Shown: in pieces, positions 48,653-57,775 of the stretch | How the letters are laid out: each line of letters starts with the position of its first letter | Numbering within the stretch: the stretch's first letter is position 1 | Assembly: GCA_007996965.1 (NCBI GenBank) | Contig: BIMP01000001.1 | Span: forward strand, 124,001-188,000 | Length of the DNA: 64,000 nucleotides | Direction: 5' to 3' | Source: a cyanobiont of Ornithocercus magnificus | GTDB lineage: Bacteria; Cyanobacteriota; Cyanobacteriia; PCC-6307; Cyanobiaceae | Translations under genes and position numbers: made by a program | The notes under the pieces: generated by a model | The model's database searches: none | The model's input: only the letters and a program-made list of their open reading frames with translations | Told to the model about the DNA's origin: nothing

Positions 48653-49816
48653 ATGTACAGTAACTCTACTTTCAAACGAATGCGCACTGGCCGCTACTGG
48701 CGCGGTTGGAATTGGTTAAGCTCGATAGTAATCAGCACTGGACTTAGTGGTTGCACTTGGGGACTGCACCCCAAAGGTGAAAGAATGCCCTCCCAGACAC
48801 AACCTATAAGTGATAGCCTAAGCTTAGCTCCCTTGCAAACAGGTACCAACCTGATTGCCGACGCTGTAGAGAAAGTAGGGTCATCTGTGGTGCGTATTGA
48901 CACAGTCAGACGTGTTGCTAATCCCCTTAGCAGCTTGTTCGGTATCGGTCCCTCTATACAGCAGCAAGCTGGTCAAGGTTCTGGCTTCATTACTCGTTCC
49001 GACGGACTGATCCTCACTAATGCCCATGTTGTTGAGGAAGCCGATCAAGTCGCAATCACACTACCCGACGGTCGCAGCTTCAATGGCAGGGTCTTGGGAA
49101 GTGACTCCATCACAGATGTTGCAGTTGTTAAGGTGACGTCTGCAGATAAATTGCCAGTTGCGGCTTTAGGTAACTCCTCGACATTACGCCCAGGTGAGTG
49201 GGCAATCGCTATCGGTAATCCATTGGGTCTCAACAACACTGTTACGGCTGGGATTATTAGTGCTGTAGACCGTACAGATGCTATTAGCGGAGGCAAACGC
49301 ATTCCTTTCATCCAAACTGATGCTGCTGTGAACCCCGGTAATAGCGGCGGTCCACTAATTAATACATCTGGGCAAGTCATAGGTATCAACACTGCAATCC
49401 GACAAGCTCCAGGGGCAGGTCTAAGCTTCGCGGTGCCTATCAACTTGGCTAAGAAGATTGCTAGACAGATTGTGAGGAATGGTAAGGCTTCTCATCCTTA
49501 CATTGGCGTGAGACTCCAAAGCCTCACGCCTCAGCTTGCACGCGAGATTAACGCTATTGGCAGTAGCTGCCAGGTACCAGAGATCAGTGCTGTGTTAGTT
49601 GTAGAAGTCATACCAGCGGGCCCAGCGTCTCGTGCTGGTATCCAACAATGTGACCTCATTTACCAGGTAGACGGTATAAACGTGAAAAATCCCACTGGTG
49701 TCCAGCTTGCTATCGATCAGGGCAGGGTTGGAGAGCTGATGCCACTAGTTCTGGCACGTGCCGGTGAACAGTTCAAGATTATGGTCCGTCCAGAGGAATT
49801 GCCGAAAAGGAACTGA
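48653..49816 (+). CDS. HtrA/Deg-type periplasmic serine protease
   Basis: This is a 387-residue trypsin-like protease of the HhoA/HhoB/HtrA group, for periplasmic or thylakoid-lumen quality control. An N-terminal signal or lipobox-like segment includes VISTGLSGCTWG. The catalytic triad is His125 (TNAHVV), Asp155 (TDVAVVKV) and Ser231 (PGNSGGPL). A single PDZ domain covers about 275-380. Several ATGs are possible at the start. Confidence 0.94.
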   Translation: MYSNSTFKRMRTGRYWRGWNWLSSIVISTGLSGCTWGLHPKGERMPSQTQPISDSLSLAPLQTGTNLIADAVEKVGSSVVRIDTVRRVANPLSSLFGIGPSIQQQAGQGSGFITRSDGLILTNAHVVEEADQVAITLPDGRSFNGRVLGSDSITDVAVVKVTSADKLPVAALGNSSTLRPGEWAIAIGNPLGLNNTVTAGIISAVDRTDAISGGKRIPFIQTDAAVNPGNSGGPLINTSGQVIGINTAIRQAPGAGLSFAVPINLAKKIARQIVRNGKASHPYIGVRLQSLTPQLAREINAIGSSCQVPEISAVLVVEVIPAGPASRAGIQQCDLIYQVDGINVKNPTGVQLAIDQGRVGELMPLVLARAGEQFKIMVRPEELPKRN

Positions 49817-49824
49817 GGTTAGTT

Positions 49825-50457
49825 ATGTGCTACACCGCGATCATAATCATGGTGCGCTGGCCAGCCCCAGGGCGGTGTAAATTAAGACTAGTAAGGGACC
49901 TCGGGCCTATAACTGCTGCCAAAATTCAAAGGAAACTTATATCTCACACGCTAAGCGTGGCTATCAAGGCGCGGCAACACGCCAATCTTGTGATACACCT
50001 TGCAGTTAGCGGACTCGGGCCAGTGGCAGCAGCGCGTTGGGGTGCTAGTTCCGGAGCAGATCATACCTGGTTACAGGGACACGGCAACCTTGGTATGTGT
50101 ATGCGTCGTATGCTTCTCAGAGTGTGCCGTGAGACAAGAAGAAGCCATAAAGTCATCCTAATTGGCTCTGATTTACCTAGTTTGACAGTGGCAGACCTTG
50201 AAGAAGCAATCAAGACGTTAGACCATAGAAGAATAGTGCTGGGATCTGCTGTAGATGGTGGTTACTGGCTTCTAGGTTTGGGGAAAGAATTGTTGAGACC
50301 AGTTGCCGTTTGGCCATTTACGGATATTTCCTGGGGTACAGATACAGTGCTCAATACAACAGCGAGGCGAGCGTATCAATTGGGATTTGATCCAGTGTTG
50401 TTATCGCGCCGTCAAGACATTGATCAGGTTGTAGATCTCACCTTATGGCAGAGATAA
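49825..50457 (+). CDS. TIGR04282-type (DUF2064) glycosyltransferase
   Basis: This 210-residue nucleotide-sugar-type transferase was named arsenosugar biosynthesis glycosyltransferase in public models. Motifs: IIIMVRWPAPGRCKLRL, VILIGSDLPSLTVADLEEA and AVDGGYWLLGLG. It overlaps the next gene by 13 bases, and TIGR04282/TIGR04283 pairs commonly co-occur. The arsenosugar role is a database inference; no arsenic gene is visible here. It starts 8 bases after the protease gene. Confidence 0.85.
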   Translation: MCYTAIIIMVRWPAPGRCKLRLVRDLGPITAAKIQRKLISHTLSVAIKARQHANLVIHLAVSGLGPVAAARWGASSGADHTWLQGHGNLGMCMRRMLLRVCRETRRSHKVILIGSDLPSLTVADLEEAIKTLDHRRIVLGSAVDGGYWLLGLGKELLRPVAVWPFTDISWGTDTVLNTTARRAYQLGFDPVLLSRRQDIDQVVDLTLWQR

Positions 50458-51164
50458 GTGAATTGCTGCCAACTCTAGGAGTTGTCATACCATGTCGAGA
50501 TGAATCACCTAGGCTTCCTCTGCTACTAGCTGATCTGCAACGATGGCCTGCCCAGCTCGAGATCTGGGTAAGTGATGGCTGTAGTAATGATGCCAGCTGT
50601 ACCGTTGCCCGTCTTGGTGGCGCACAGGTACTGCAAATATCATTGCCAAGTCGTGGCCTCCAGCTACAGCAAGGATGTCTCCGAACTATGGCATCTTGGT
50701 TGTTACTGCTCCATGCTGACAGTCGACTGCCAGCTAGTTGGCCGGCTGCAGTCTGCCAGGCAATGCTGAGCGAAGAAAATCCGGATACGTCAGCTTGGTT
50801 CTTTGACTTCCGCGTGAATGCCCCTGGTCTTATGCTACGAATGCTAGAGTGGGTAGTAGCTATAAGAAGCTGCTGGCTTCAGGAACCTTACGGTGATCAA
50901 GGATTACTCGTACAGCGCAAATGCCTAGAAAGTGTTGGTGGTATTCGACCCCTACCAATAATGGAAGATATTGATTTAGTGCAAAGATTGAGACGCCAGG
51001 GTAGTCTACGACGATTGCAACTACCTTTATTTACTGATGGGCGTCGCTGGCTGTATAGAGGTGTGCTGCGGCAATCCTGGCGAAATGCCCAGTTACGCCG
51101 GCGTTGGCGGCAAGGTGAGGACCCCTGGCTTCTTGCAGAAATGTATAATAGTGATACTAACTAA
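50445..51164 (+). CDS. TIGR04283-type GT2 family glycosyltransferase
   Basis: This 239-residue GT2 glycosyltransferase has an N-terminal TLGVVIPCRDESPRLP (nucleotide-sugar loop), EIWVSDGCSNDAS, and the DxD-like LLLLHADSRLP. PYGDQGLLVQRKCLESVGGI and PIMEDIDLVQRLRR follow. It is probably the partner of the overlapping TIGR04282 gene; the product sugar is unknown. Confidence 0.88.
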   Translation: MAEISELLPTLGVVIPCRDESPRLPLLLADLQRWPAQLEIWVSDGCSNDASCTVARLGGAQVLQISLPSRGLQLQQGCLRTMASWLLLLHADSRLPASWPAAVCQAMLSEENPDTSAWFFDFRVNAPGLMLRMLEWVVAIRSCWLQEPYGDQGLLVQRKCLESVGGIRPLPIMEDIDLVQRLRRQGSLRRLQLPLFTDGRRWLYRGVLRQSWRNAQLRRRWRQGEDPWLLAEMYNSDTN

Positions 51165-51166
51165 CT

Positions 51167-51802
51167 TTAATTAGCATACCAAAAAGCGCAGCGGTTACCC
51201 CCAGGCTCAAGGATCCAGCCCTGGCGAGTGTAGAAACTCACAACACCAGGATCAGCAAATAGGGTAACGTGCTCTGTACCAAGACTGCACAGTGTGTCGA
51301 GCACGTAGGTCATTAGATGTTGTCCTAGACCCGACCTCTGGTAAAGTGGGTGGATAGCTACATCCCAGACTGTAGCCTCTAGAATGCCATCGCCTGTACA
51401 ACGGGCAAATCCTACTAGACGCGGCACACGCGGGTCATGACGCCAAAGCCCAACTGTTAGCAGGCTGTGTTGCAGAGCGCGGCGAACACGACGTGTGGGA
51501 CGGCGACTCCAGCCCACAGCCTCAAGCAGTTGCTCGAGCTCTACAAGATCGAATGCGCGCCTGCGACTAAAGACTAGAGTTAGCTGGTCATTCGGACAGG
51601 GACACTCGCGAGCATCACTGCCGTAGGCATCCTGAAGACCGTTGTCTGGCTCCAGGGATGAAGAACCACTGGTGGTCACCCTATTAAGGCCATCTTCAAT
51701 GATCCTGACGCAGTAGGAAGCCCACCGGCGGGCAACCTGGAATTGTGCCCTCTTTCTCCAAACTGAATAATGACCGCCCAGCCCATGGTGATTGCATTGC
51801 AC
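51167..51802 (-). CDS. GNAT-family N-acetyltransferase
   Basis: The acetyl-CoA-binding region is clear: ATVWDVAIHPLYQRSGLGQHLMTYVL (R-S-G-L-G-Q, the pyrophosphate loop), followed by HVTLFADPGVVSFYTRQGWI. The frame has 211 residues, but its 5' part overlaps the divergent hydrolase gene that starts at 51770; the true start is probably downstream of that (no good ATG, perhaps a GTG or TTG). It is convergent with the glycosyltransferase pair, ending 3 bases away. The substrate is unknown. Confidence 0.82.
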   Translation of the reverse strand: MQCNHHGLGGHYSVWRKRAQFQVARRWASYCVRIIEDGLNRVTTSGSSSLEPDNGLQDAYGSDARECPCPNDQLTLVFSRRRAFDLVELEQLLEAVGWSRRPTRRVRRALQHSLLTVGLWRHDPRVPRLVGFARCTGDGILEATVWDVAIHPLYQRSGLGQHLMTYVLDTLCSLGTEHVTLFADPGVVSFYTRQGWILEPGGNRCAFWYAN

Positions 51803-52546
51803 GGCTGGCTACTAAGCAGCCGTGTCTGGGAGCCCTTTGCTCAAATCTGGCGGGAAAGTTTTCCTGATGCACCTCTGTGGTGCCCAGATTTACCTGGTTT
51901 TGGAGCTTGTCCACGTCCAGCGGCACTGCGACCAAACCTGACTAGCTATGGAAATTGGCTGGCAGCTGAAGTACAGGTAAGAGCTGCAGGTCGACCACTG
52001 GTGCTTATGGGTCACTCTCTTGGAGCTAGTATTGCCTTACACGCCATTGCTAGTCTACAGCGAGCGAAGTCTACAGCGATACTTTATGGATTTGTTATGA
52101 TCTGTGCTGGTGGAGGTATCTATCGGCCTCGTCCCTTTCGCCGGCTAAGACATTTTGGGACCTTAGCACTACGCCTCCGACCAACTAGACTATCAAGTCT
52201 GAGATTTGGTGGTCTCAATCAACTAGGATTCCTATTGGCAGAGGAAGATGCAGCACGGGGATTGCTAACAAATAGTACAGGAATTGGAGCCGTGCGGCAA
52301 CTACCATTGCTGGTTTCACAATTGGGTATTCCTAGCCTTTGGATTAGCACAGAGAAAGATAAAGTTATGGAACCTGTGTACGTGCGTCATTTGGCGGCAT
52401 ATAGCCACGATCACGATTTAGTGCAGTTACCGGGCTGTGGCCATCTGCCAATGTGCGAGGTACCAGAGCTCCTAAGTCAGTGTGTGAGTTGCTGGTTATC
52501 GAAACAGTTGATGGACTTAGATTGCTGCCAAACCTCGCTCCTGTAG
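51770..52546 (+). CDS. Alpha/beta-fold hydrolase
   Basis: This 258-residue protein has an oxyanion motif ALHGWLLSSRVW and the nucleophile elbow LMGHSLGASIAL. A late Asp (WISTEKDKVM) and the catalytic His in LPGCGHLPMCEVPE complete the triad. The last 30 bases overlap the convergent ABC transporter gene. The substrate is unknown; BioH-like esterases look similar but no biotin gene is near. Confidence 0.85.
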   Translation: MTAQPMVIALHGWLLSSRVWEPFAQIWRESFPDAPLWCPDLPGFGACPRPAALRPNLTSYGNWLAAEVQVRAAGRPLVLMGHSLGASIALHAIASLQRAKSTAILYGFVMICAGGGIYRPRPFRRLRHFGTLALRLRPTRLSSLRFGGLNQLGFLLAEEDAARGLLTNSTGIGAVRQLPLLVSQLGIPSLWISTEKDKVMEPVYVRHLAAYSHDHDLVQLPGCGHLPMCEVPELLSQCVSCWLSKQLMDLDCCQTSLL

Positions 52547-54310
52547 ATCTGCAAGCTGTGCATAGAGCCCCCCACGATCCCGCAGTTGTAGGTGGCTGCC
52601 CTCCTCAACCAAACAACCCCGCCGCAATACAAGGATCCTATCGGTAGCTCTTACAGTAGCAAGGCGGTGTGCAATGACAATTGCAGTCCGGTGTTCTAGA
52701 AGTCTGTCAAGGTCGCGCTGGAGAGTTGCTTCTGTTGAGGGATCCATAAAGGCAGTAGCTTCATCCATAACCAGTATGCTTGGTTCGCGAATAGCAACTC
52801 GGGCAATGGCTAGTAGTTGGCGCTCTCCAGATGAGAGATTGCCGCCTCGTTCACGCAGCTCTGTATCAAGGCCATAGGGTAGACGATTAAGTAGAGAGTT
52901 GAGTCCAAGTTCGCAACAGATTTCTTTGAGGCGCTGGTCACTGATCGAGGCATCTAGGCGCAGATTATCAGCGATATTACCACTAAACAAGAAAGTGTCT
53001 TGCAAAACCACACCTAAATGACGTCGCAGTTCTTGCATAGGCAGATCGCGAATATTGCAGCCGTCTAGAAAAATCTTTCCAGTCTGTGGCTCATACAATC
53101 GACAGAGAAGGCGGATCACAGTCGACTTGCCTGACCCAGTAGGACCTACCAAGGCAACATGCTCTCCTGGAGTAATCTGAAAGCTCAAGTCCTGTAGTAT
53201 AGGTTCACCTGGGCGATAAGCAAATGATACATTCTCGAAAATTACTTCTCCATCTTTAGGTATGTGCCGGGCGCCTGTCCTTAGTATTATTGGCTGATCG
53301 ACAATCTCTAGAGGCTCCTCAAGAAGTTCACTGATGCGTTCAACAGCTGTGAGCCCACCTTGAATTTGAGTGAAGCGCTCTGCCATCTGCCGTAGTGGGT
53401 CAAATAGACGCTGCGAGAACAGGATAAATGTGGTGAGAGTGCCAAGATCTATAATTAGATTACTCACCATCCAGCCACCAACTGCAAGAACTAGGGCAAC
53501 AGCTACTAGAGAAACCCATTCCAGCAATGCAGAGATACTACTGTCAAAGAAAATCGTACTGTCAACAGCATGACGATAAGCTTCCCCAGTGGTACGAAAA
53601 CGTGCGCCATTAATAGACTCACGCCGGAACATTTGTACTACCTCAAGACCTTGCAGGTTCTCTTGGAAATCAGCATTAAGCTGGGAGAGCTCCTCACGCA
53701 CACGATAATTAGCACTGCGGTAGCGACGCTGCAAATTCAGGATCGCGAATGTAACAGGGACCTCAGCAAGTAGTAGTGGTAGACCCAGTCGCCACTCTGT
53801 CAGCAGCATAGTAGTGGCAACAACAAACAAGGACACGATGTCGGCAAGAATCCCGACAGCACCACTGCCAAAAACCTCTGCAAGTGCATCAACATCGCTG
53901 GTAAGACGGGTCAGTAGCTTTCCGACAGGCATATGGTCGTGAAAGCGCAACGACAAAGACAGGCTGTGCTTGAATAAATCGTCTCGAATACGGGCAGTCA
54001 GGCGCTGTCCGATCAGCTGAATATTGAAGGACTGAAAACCCTGTAGAGCAAGGCGTACTAGAATCGATCCAAGTAATGCCACTACTATCCAGCGTAGTGC
54101 ATCTTCCGTAGGAAGTCCGGCTAAGCCAGTTAAACCAGACTCACCCCTAAGTGCGCTGACAGCTTGACCTATGAGTAATGGCTGGACTGCTCCAGCACAT
54201 GTTGCAGGCACAAGGAGCATCAATGTCAACCCGAGACGTTTCCGGTCACGGCTGAGGTAACGACTAAGTCGGCGAACTCGCTGCAGATCAGTGCTACGTC
54301 TCTGCATCAT
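52517..54310 (-). CDS. ABC transporter, fused permease and ATPase
   Basis: This is a 597-residue exporter half-transporter with six membrane helices (about 30-310) and a nucleotide-binding domain. Walker A is GPTGSGKST, the signature LSSGERQLLAIARV, Walker B ILVMDEATAF, and the switch His is in VIAHRLATV. It resembles the MsbA/LmrA type. It starts immediately after hisG (TGAATG junction), so the two are one transcript. The substrate is unknown. Confidence 0.92.
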   Translation of the reverse strand: MMQRRSTDLQRVRRLSRYLSRDRKRLGLTLMLLVPATCAGAVQPLLIGQAVSALRGESGLTGLAGLPTEDALRWIVVALLGSILVRLALQGFQSFNIQLIGQRLTARIRDDLFKHSLSLSLRFHDHMPVGKLLTRLTSDVDALAEVFGSGAVGILADIVSLFVVATTMLLTEWRLGLPLLLAEVPVTFAILNLQRRYRSANYRVREELSQLNADFQENLQGLEVVQMFRRESINGARFRTTGEAYRHAVDSTIFFDSSISALLEWVSLVAVALVLAVGGWMVSNLIIDLGTLTTFILFSQRLFDPLRQMAERFTQIQGGLTAVERISELLEEPLEIVDQPIILRTGARHIPKDGEVIFENVSFAYRPGEPILQDLSFQITPGEHVALVGPTGSGKSTVIRLLCRLYEPQTGKIFLDGCNIRDLPMQELRRHLGVVLQDTFLFSGNIADNLRLDASISDQRLKEICCELGLNSLLNRLPYGLDTELRERGGNLSSGERQLLAIARVAIREPSILVMDEATAFMDPSTEATLQRDLDRLLEHRTAIVIAHRLATVRATDRILVLRRGCLVEEGSHLQLRDRGGLYAQLADLQERGLAAI

Positions 54311-54964
54311 TCAGTAGGCACTAGCCTGGCCAGTGGTAGCGTGCTTCATGGTATCGACAATATTCCCAATATCACCACGGTCTAGTCGTAGCGATAGGGG
54401 ATGGCCAACAAGGCGAGCGGTTGACTGAAACAGCTCTTCAATAGCTACCAAACCATTTTCCCGAAGGGTACGGCCTGTAGCGACGAGATCGACAATTGCC
54501 TCTGTAACCCCTGTGAGAGGCCCAAGCTCCACAGATCCAGTAAGCCTTACGATTTCTACTGGCAGATCAAGGGTGTCGAAGTAAGCACGTGCGCACCGAA
54601 TGAATTTACTTGCTACTCGGCAGTGGGGCGGAAGATCGGAGGCCTTCTGATAACCACTGCTAGCTTTGACAGCCACAGCCATATAGCAGCCTCCAAAACC
54701 AAGATTAAGTAGTTGCGCTACAGGCATCTGATGCTCACACAAGATATCGTAGCCCACTACTCCCAACTGGGCCTGACCATAAGTTACGTAAACCGGGACA
54801 TCCCCATTGCGGACTAGGAGAGCACTAGCCCGCCCACAACGAGATGTAACCATTAGCTGACGATTATTGGGATCGAGGACACTTGAGAAGTCTAAACCTG
54901 CAGTCTGAAAGCAGGCTACTGAGTCCTTCAGAAGAGCTCCTTTTGCCAAGGCGACAGTAATCAT
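54311..54964 (-). CDS. hisG: ATP phosphoribosyltransferase (short form)
   Basis: HisG makes phosphoribosyl-ATP, the first step of histidine synthesis. At 217 residues it is the short form, which needs the HisZ regulatory subunit, as usual in cyanobacteria. Motifs include [40 protein letters not shown] and the PRPP loop [18 protein letters not shown]. hisIE lies 18 kb away. Confidence 0.95.
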   Translation of the reverse strand: MITVALAKGALLKDSVACFQTAGLDFSSVLDPNNRQLMVTSRCGRASALLVRNGDVPVYVTYGQAQLGVVGYDILCEHQMPVAQLLNLGFGGCYMAVAVKASSGYQKASDLPPHCRVASKFIRCARAYFDTLDLPVEIVRLTGSVELGPLTGVTEAIVDLVATGRTLRENGLVAIEELFQSTARLVGHPLSLRLDRGDIGNIVDTMKHATTGQASAY

Positions 54965-54992
54965 GGGAGCAGAATTTGGTGAGAGTGTAATG

Positions 54993-55775
54993 ATGACTCC
55001 GACGGGTCTGTCGACAATTCATGCCTTGCCCGTACTGCATGACAATATTATCTGGATATGGACACGTAATGGCCGAGCTGTAGTGGTCGATCCAGCCGTC
55101 GCTGACCCGGTACAAAACTGGCTCGAGCAGCACAGATTTAGATTAGAGGCAGTGCTACAAACGCACCACCACACTGATCACATCGGTGGTACTCCCGCTC
55201 TTTTAAGGTACTGGCCAGATGCCGCAGTTGTTGCTGCCGCCGCTGACCGGGAACGTATCCCTTTTCAAACTGTATCGGTGCGAGATGGTGACGGAGTGGA
55301 CGTCCTAGGCTGCACACTGCAGGTGCTGGATGTAGCAGCGCATACTGCAAATCACTTGGCATTTTTTATTCCCTTCAATGAGGATTCACAAATCGGACCA
55401 GTACTGTTTAGCGGTGACACACTTTTTAGCGGAGGCTGTGGCCGTCTGTTTGAAGGCAGCCCCACAGATATGTACCGGGCCTTGCAGCGACTGGCAACCT
55501 TGCCAGCTAATACTCAAGTCTACTGCGCTCATGATTATACTGAGAGCAACTTGCGCTGGGCAATGCATCTTCAACCTGAAGATAAGTTTATAGCTAGACG
55601 ACTAGCCGATGTTCAGGCGCTTAAACAGTGCGGCAGGCTCAGCTTGCCAAGCACTATTGCAGAAGAGAGTCGCTCCAATCTGTTCCTACGAGCAGCTAAC
55701 AGCAAGGAGCTAGCAAATCTGCGTTACCACAAAGATACCTGGCAAGATCAACTCTACCAAAGTGAAAGAGATTAG
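54993..55775 (+). CDS. gloB: Hydroxyacylglutathione hydrolase (glyoxalase II)
   Basis: GloB hydrolyses S-lactoylglutathione in methylglyoxal detoxification. I chose the ATG at 54993 ([18 protein letters not shown]); the frame reaches 54963 and would overlap hisG. Metal ligands: [10 protein letters not shown], an AHTANH segment where most relatives have GHTx[18 protein letters not shown], and the His in [10 protein letters not shown]. The C-terminal domain is present. It overlaps the convergent ABC gene by 4 bases. Confidence 0.92.
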   Translation: MTPTGLSTIHALPVLHDNIIWIWTRNGRAVVVDPAVADPVQNWLEQHRFRLEAVLQTHHHTDHIGGTPALLRYWPDAAVVAAAADRERIPFQTVSVRDGDGVDVLGCTLQVLDVAAHTANHLAFFIPFNEDSQIGPVLFSGDTLFSGGCGRLFEGSPTDMYRALQRLATLPANTQVYCAHDYTESNLRWAMHLQPEDKFIARRLADVQALKQCGRLSLPSTIAEESRSNLFLRAANSKELANLRYHKDTWQDQLYQSERD

Positions 55776-56869
55776 GAAAGTGATACTAGAACACACTGTT
55801 GTGGATAGAGTGTTACGTAGCTACCTGGCTTCAATCGTAACCTACAGCGTTGACCACAAGGGTAGTCTGCAGCCAGAGGTAGACGTAGCCGCAACCTCTG
55901 GCTGCTGCAAAGAACGCGGTAAAGCCAGGCATTGCCAAGAAATTCACGACTAATAATTAAGTCGTTGCCGTCGGGATCTTGCTCGAGATGGATTATATTT
56001 GGATCAATGAGCACAGAAGCATCATTAGTGATGTCCTCAGTCTTTAGGCTATCCGGAAGCTTTAATTCTCCCAAGGGACAGTACAAATTGTCACTGTCTA
56101 GATCAGTCCACGCTGGGAGAATATTACCCCCTAGTACAAAGCTCCCTACAAAGGGGGTAGCTGGTGTAGCCACTAACTGATGAGGTGTGGCGTATTGGTG
56201 TATTTCACCATCTCGGAGAACAGCTACCCGATTACATATGGCCAATGCCTCCTCAGGATCATGCGTAACTATAATTCCGGCAGTGCCATAGTGCCGCAAT
56301 ATCGTTGGCAGCTCGCTACGCAGATGAAGCCTCACTTCGACATCAAGGCTTGAGAACGGTTCGTCAAGAAGGAGCAAGCGTGGGGCCGGAGCTAAAGCGC
56401 GCGCCAAGGCCAATTTCTGGCGTTGCCCGCCAGATAGTTGGTGTGGATAGCGCGTCTGTAATTTTTCTAACCCAAGCAACTCTAAAAGCCAGGCAGCCCG
56501 GCCGGTATCTTGGCTAGGCCGCAGACCAAAGCATGTATTTTGCCAAGTATTGAGGTGGGGGAAAAGAGCATAATCTTGGAAGACCATGCCAACACCACGC
56601 CGTTCTGGTGGCAGCCAGCAGCTGCCACCAGCTACTTTCTGCCCATAAAGACTTACTGACCCTCTGGTTGGGCTGTCGAAGCCTGCGATCAGACGCAGCA
56701 AGGTGGTCTTACCGCAGCCAGAGGGTCCAAGCAAGCCTATGAGTTCTCCACCTTCAAGAGAGATATTTATCGCTCGAAGCGACCAGACCTGTTGTCTGTG
56801 GTTGTGGCGGTGCCAAACATCCGAGAGTTCGACAGCAAGACAGGTGGAAGCAGTGACTAGGCGGTGCAA
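55772..56869 (-). CDS. FbpC/FutC-like ABC transporter ATP-binding protein
   Basis: This is the ATPase of an importer, most similar in layout to iron(III) transporters: an NBD (about 1-240) plus a C-terminal TOBE-like regulatory domain (about 290-365). Walker A is GPSGCGKTT, the signature [14 protein letters not shown], and Walker [12 protein letters not shown]. The frame extends to 57136 antisense to ridA with no family resemblance; I chose the TTG at 56869, giving 365 residues. No permease or binding-protein gene lies next to it. Iron specificity is inference. Confidence 0.85.
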   Translation of the reverse strand: MHRLVTASTCLAVELSDVWHRHNHRQQVWSLRAINISLEGGELIGLLGPSGCGKTTLLRLIAGFDSPTRGSVSLYGQKVAGGSCWLPPERRGVGMVFQDYALFPHLNTWQNTCFGLRPSQDTGRAAWLLELLGLEKLQTRYPHQLSGGQRQKLALARALAPAPRLLLLDEPFSSLDVEVRLHLRSELPTILRHYGTAGIIVTHDPEEALAICNRVAVLRDGEIHQYATPHQLVATPATPFVGSFVLGGNILPAWTDLDSDNLYCPLGELKLPDSLKTEDITNDASVLIDPNIIHLEQDPDGNDLIISREFLGNAWLYRVLCSSQRLRLRLPLAADYPCGQRCRLRLKPGSYVTLYPQQCVLVSLS

Positions 56870-56908
56870 GATGAGATCAGATTGTACGTGTTGTGATCTA
56901 GTTAAGGG

Positions 56909-57325
56909 ATGAATGCATCTTCTGCCTGTGCAATTACTACTAAACGGGCTCCTGTTCCTGTAGGAGCTTACAGCCAAGCAGTTTTGGCGGGTGAATGGCT
57001 CTATTGTTCTGGTCAGATCCCTCTTGATCCTGTTAGTGGCACTATAGTAGGTGACGGAGACATCTCTGCAGAAACACGGCAGGTTCTCGCTAATCTGTTG
57101 GCTGTTCTCGAAGCTGCTGGAGCAGGGGCGAGCCAAATTGTGCGTACCACTGTCTTCTTGACTAATCTTACTGATCTTGCATTAGTGAATGAAATCTACG
57201 CTGAGGTTTTTAAGGGCTGTGTAGCCCCTGCCCGCGCTTGTGTGCAAGTAGCAGGACTACCAAAAGGTGCAAAGGTAGAAATTGACTGCGTGGCGTGGCT
57301 CGGTGCAAATTCAATAACGGTCTGA
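56909..57325 (+). CDS. ridA: RidA family deaminase
   Basis: RidA hydrolyses reactive 2-aminoacrylate-type imines and enamines. The 138 residues match the trimeric family: PVPVGAYSQAVLAGEWLYCS and SGQIPLDP near the start. The catalytic Arg lies in APARACVQVAGLPKGAKVEI. A few residues longer than typical at the N-terminus. It is divergent from the ABC ATPase with a 40-base gap under the starts chosen here. Confidence 0.94.
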   Translation: MNASSACAITTKRAPVPVGAYSQAVLAGEWLYCSGQIPLDPVSGTIVGDGDISAETRQVLANLLAVLEAAGAGASQIVRTTVFLTNLTDLALVNEIYAEVFKGCVAPARACVQVAGLPKGAKVEIDCVAWLGANSITV

Positions 57326-57344
57326 TGAGGTATACAGGCCTGAA

Positions 57345-57373
57345 CCACACGCATGCTTTCGGGACAGGTGTGG
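57345..57373 (+). terminator. Weak hairpin after ridA
   Basis: CCACAC (57345-57350) pairs with GTGTGG (57368-57373) about 20 bases past the ridA stop. The 17-base loop is large and no T run follows, so this is only a possible terminator. Confidence 0.3.
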
Positions 57374-57460
57374 AGTAGGTCTGGCCACACCCAACCAGTG
57401 GTCAAATCTCTCTGCTGGACTTCAGAGCTAGCTTAATCTGGAGATTGACTTTGCGATTCC

Positions 57461-57685
57461 ATGGCCCAGACCAAGCTGACCATCGGTGAGCTTGAGGCGG
57501 GATATCCCCTCTACTGCAAGGCTCTTCGCAGGTTAGTTAAAGAAGGCCGGAGCGTGATTGACATCCAAAAAACAGTTTGCTGGGGCCATCTTGAAACACT
57601 TAACCGCTGCTTACCAAGGCGCTATAAGCCACCAGAATATCTAATGACCATGATACGACGTGATCTCGACCAACCAACAAACTGA
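57461..57685 (+). CDS. DUF3136 family small protein
   Basis: This 74-residue basic protein has the family core LTIGELEAGYPLYCKALRRL, then a WGHLETLNRCLPRRYKPPEY segment. The family is known to me only from marine picocyanobacteria; no function is established. It is convergent with chpX across 90 bases. Confidence 0.82.
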   Translation: MAQTKLTIGELEAGYPLYCKALRRLVKEGRSVIDIQKTVCWGHLETLNRCLPRRYKPPEYLMTMIRRDLDQPTN

Positions 57686-57775
57686 GCAGTGCAACTCAAC
57701 CGATACCAATACTATCTTGGTGAATTCTGAACATTTATTCACTGTATTTATATCTATTTTAACTAGCTAATTTAC

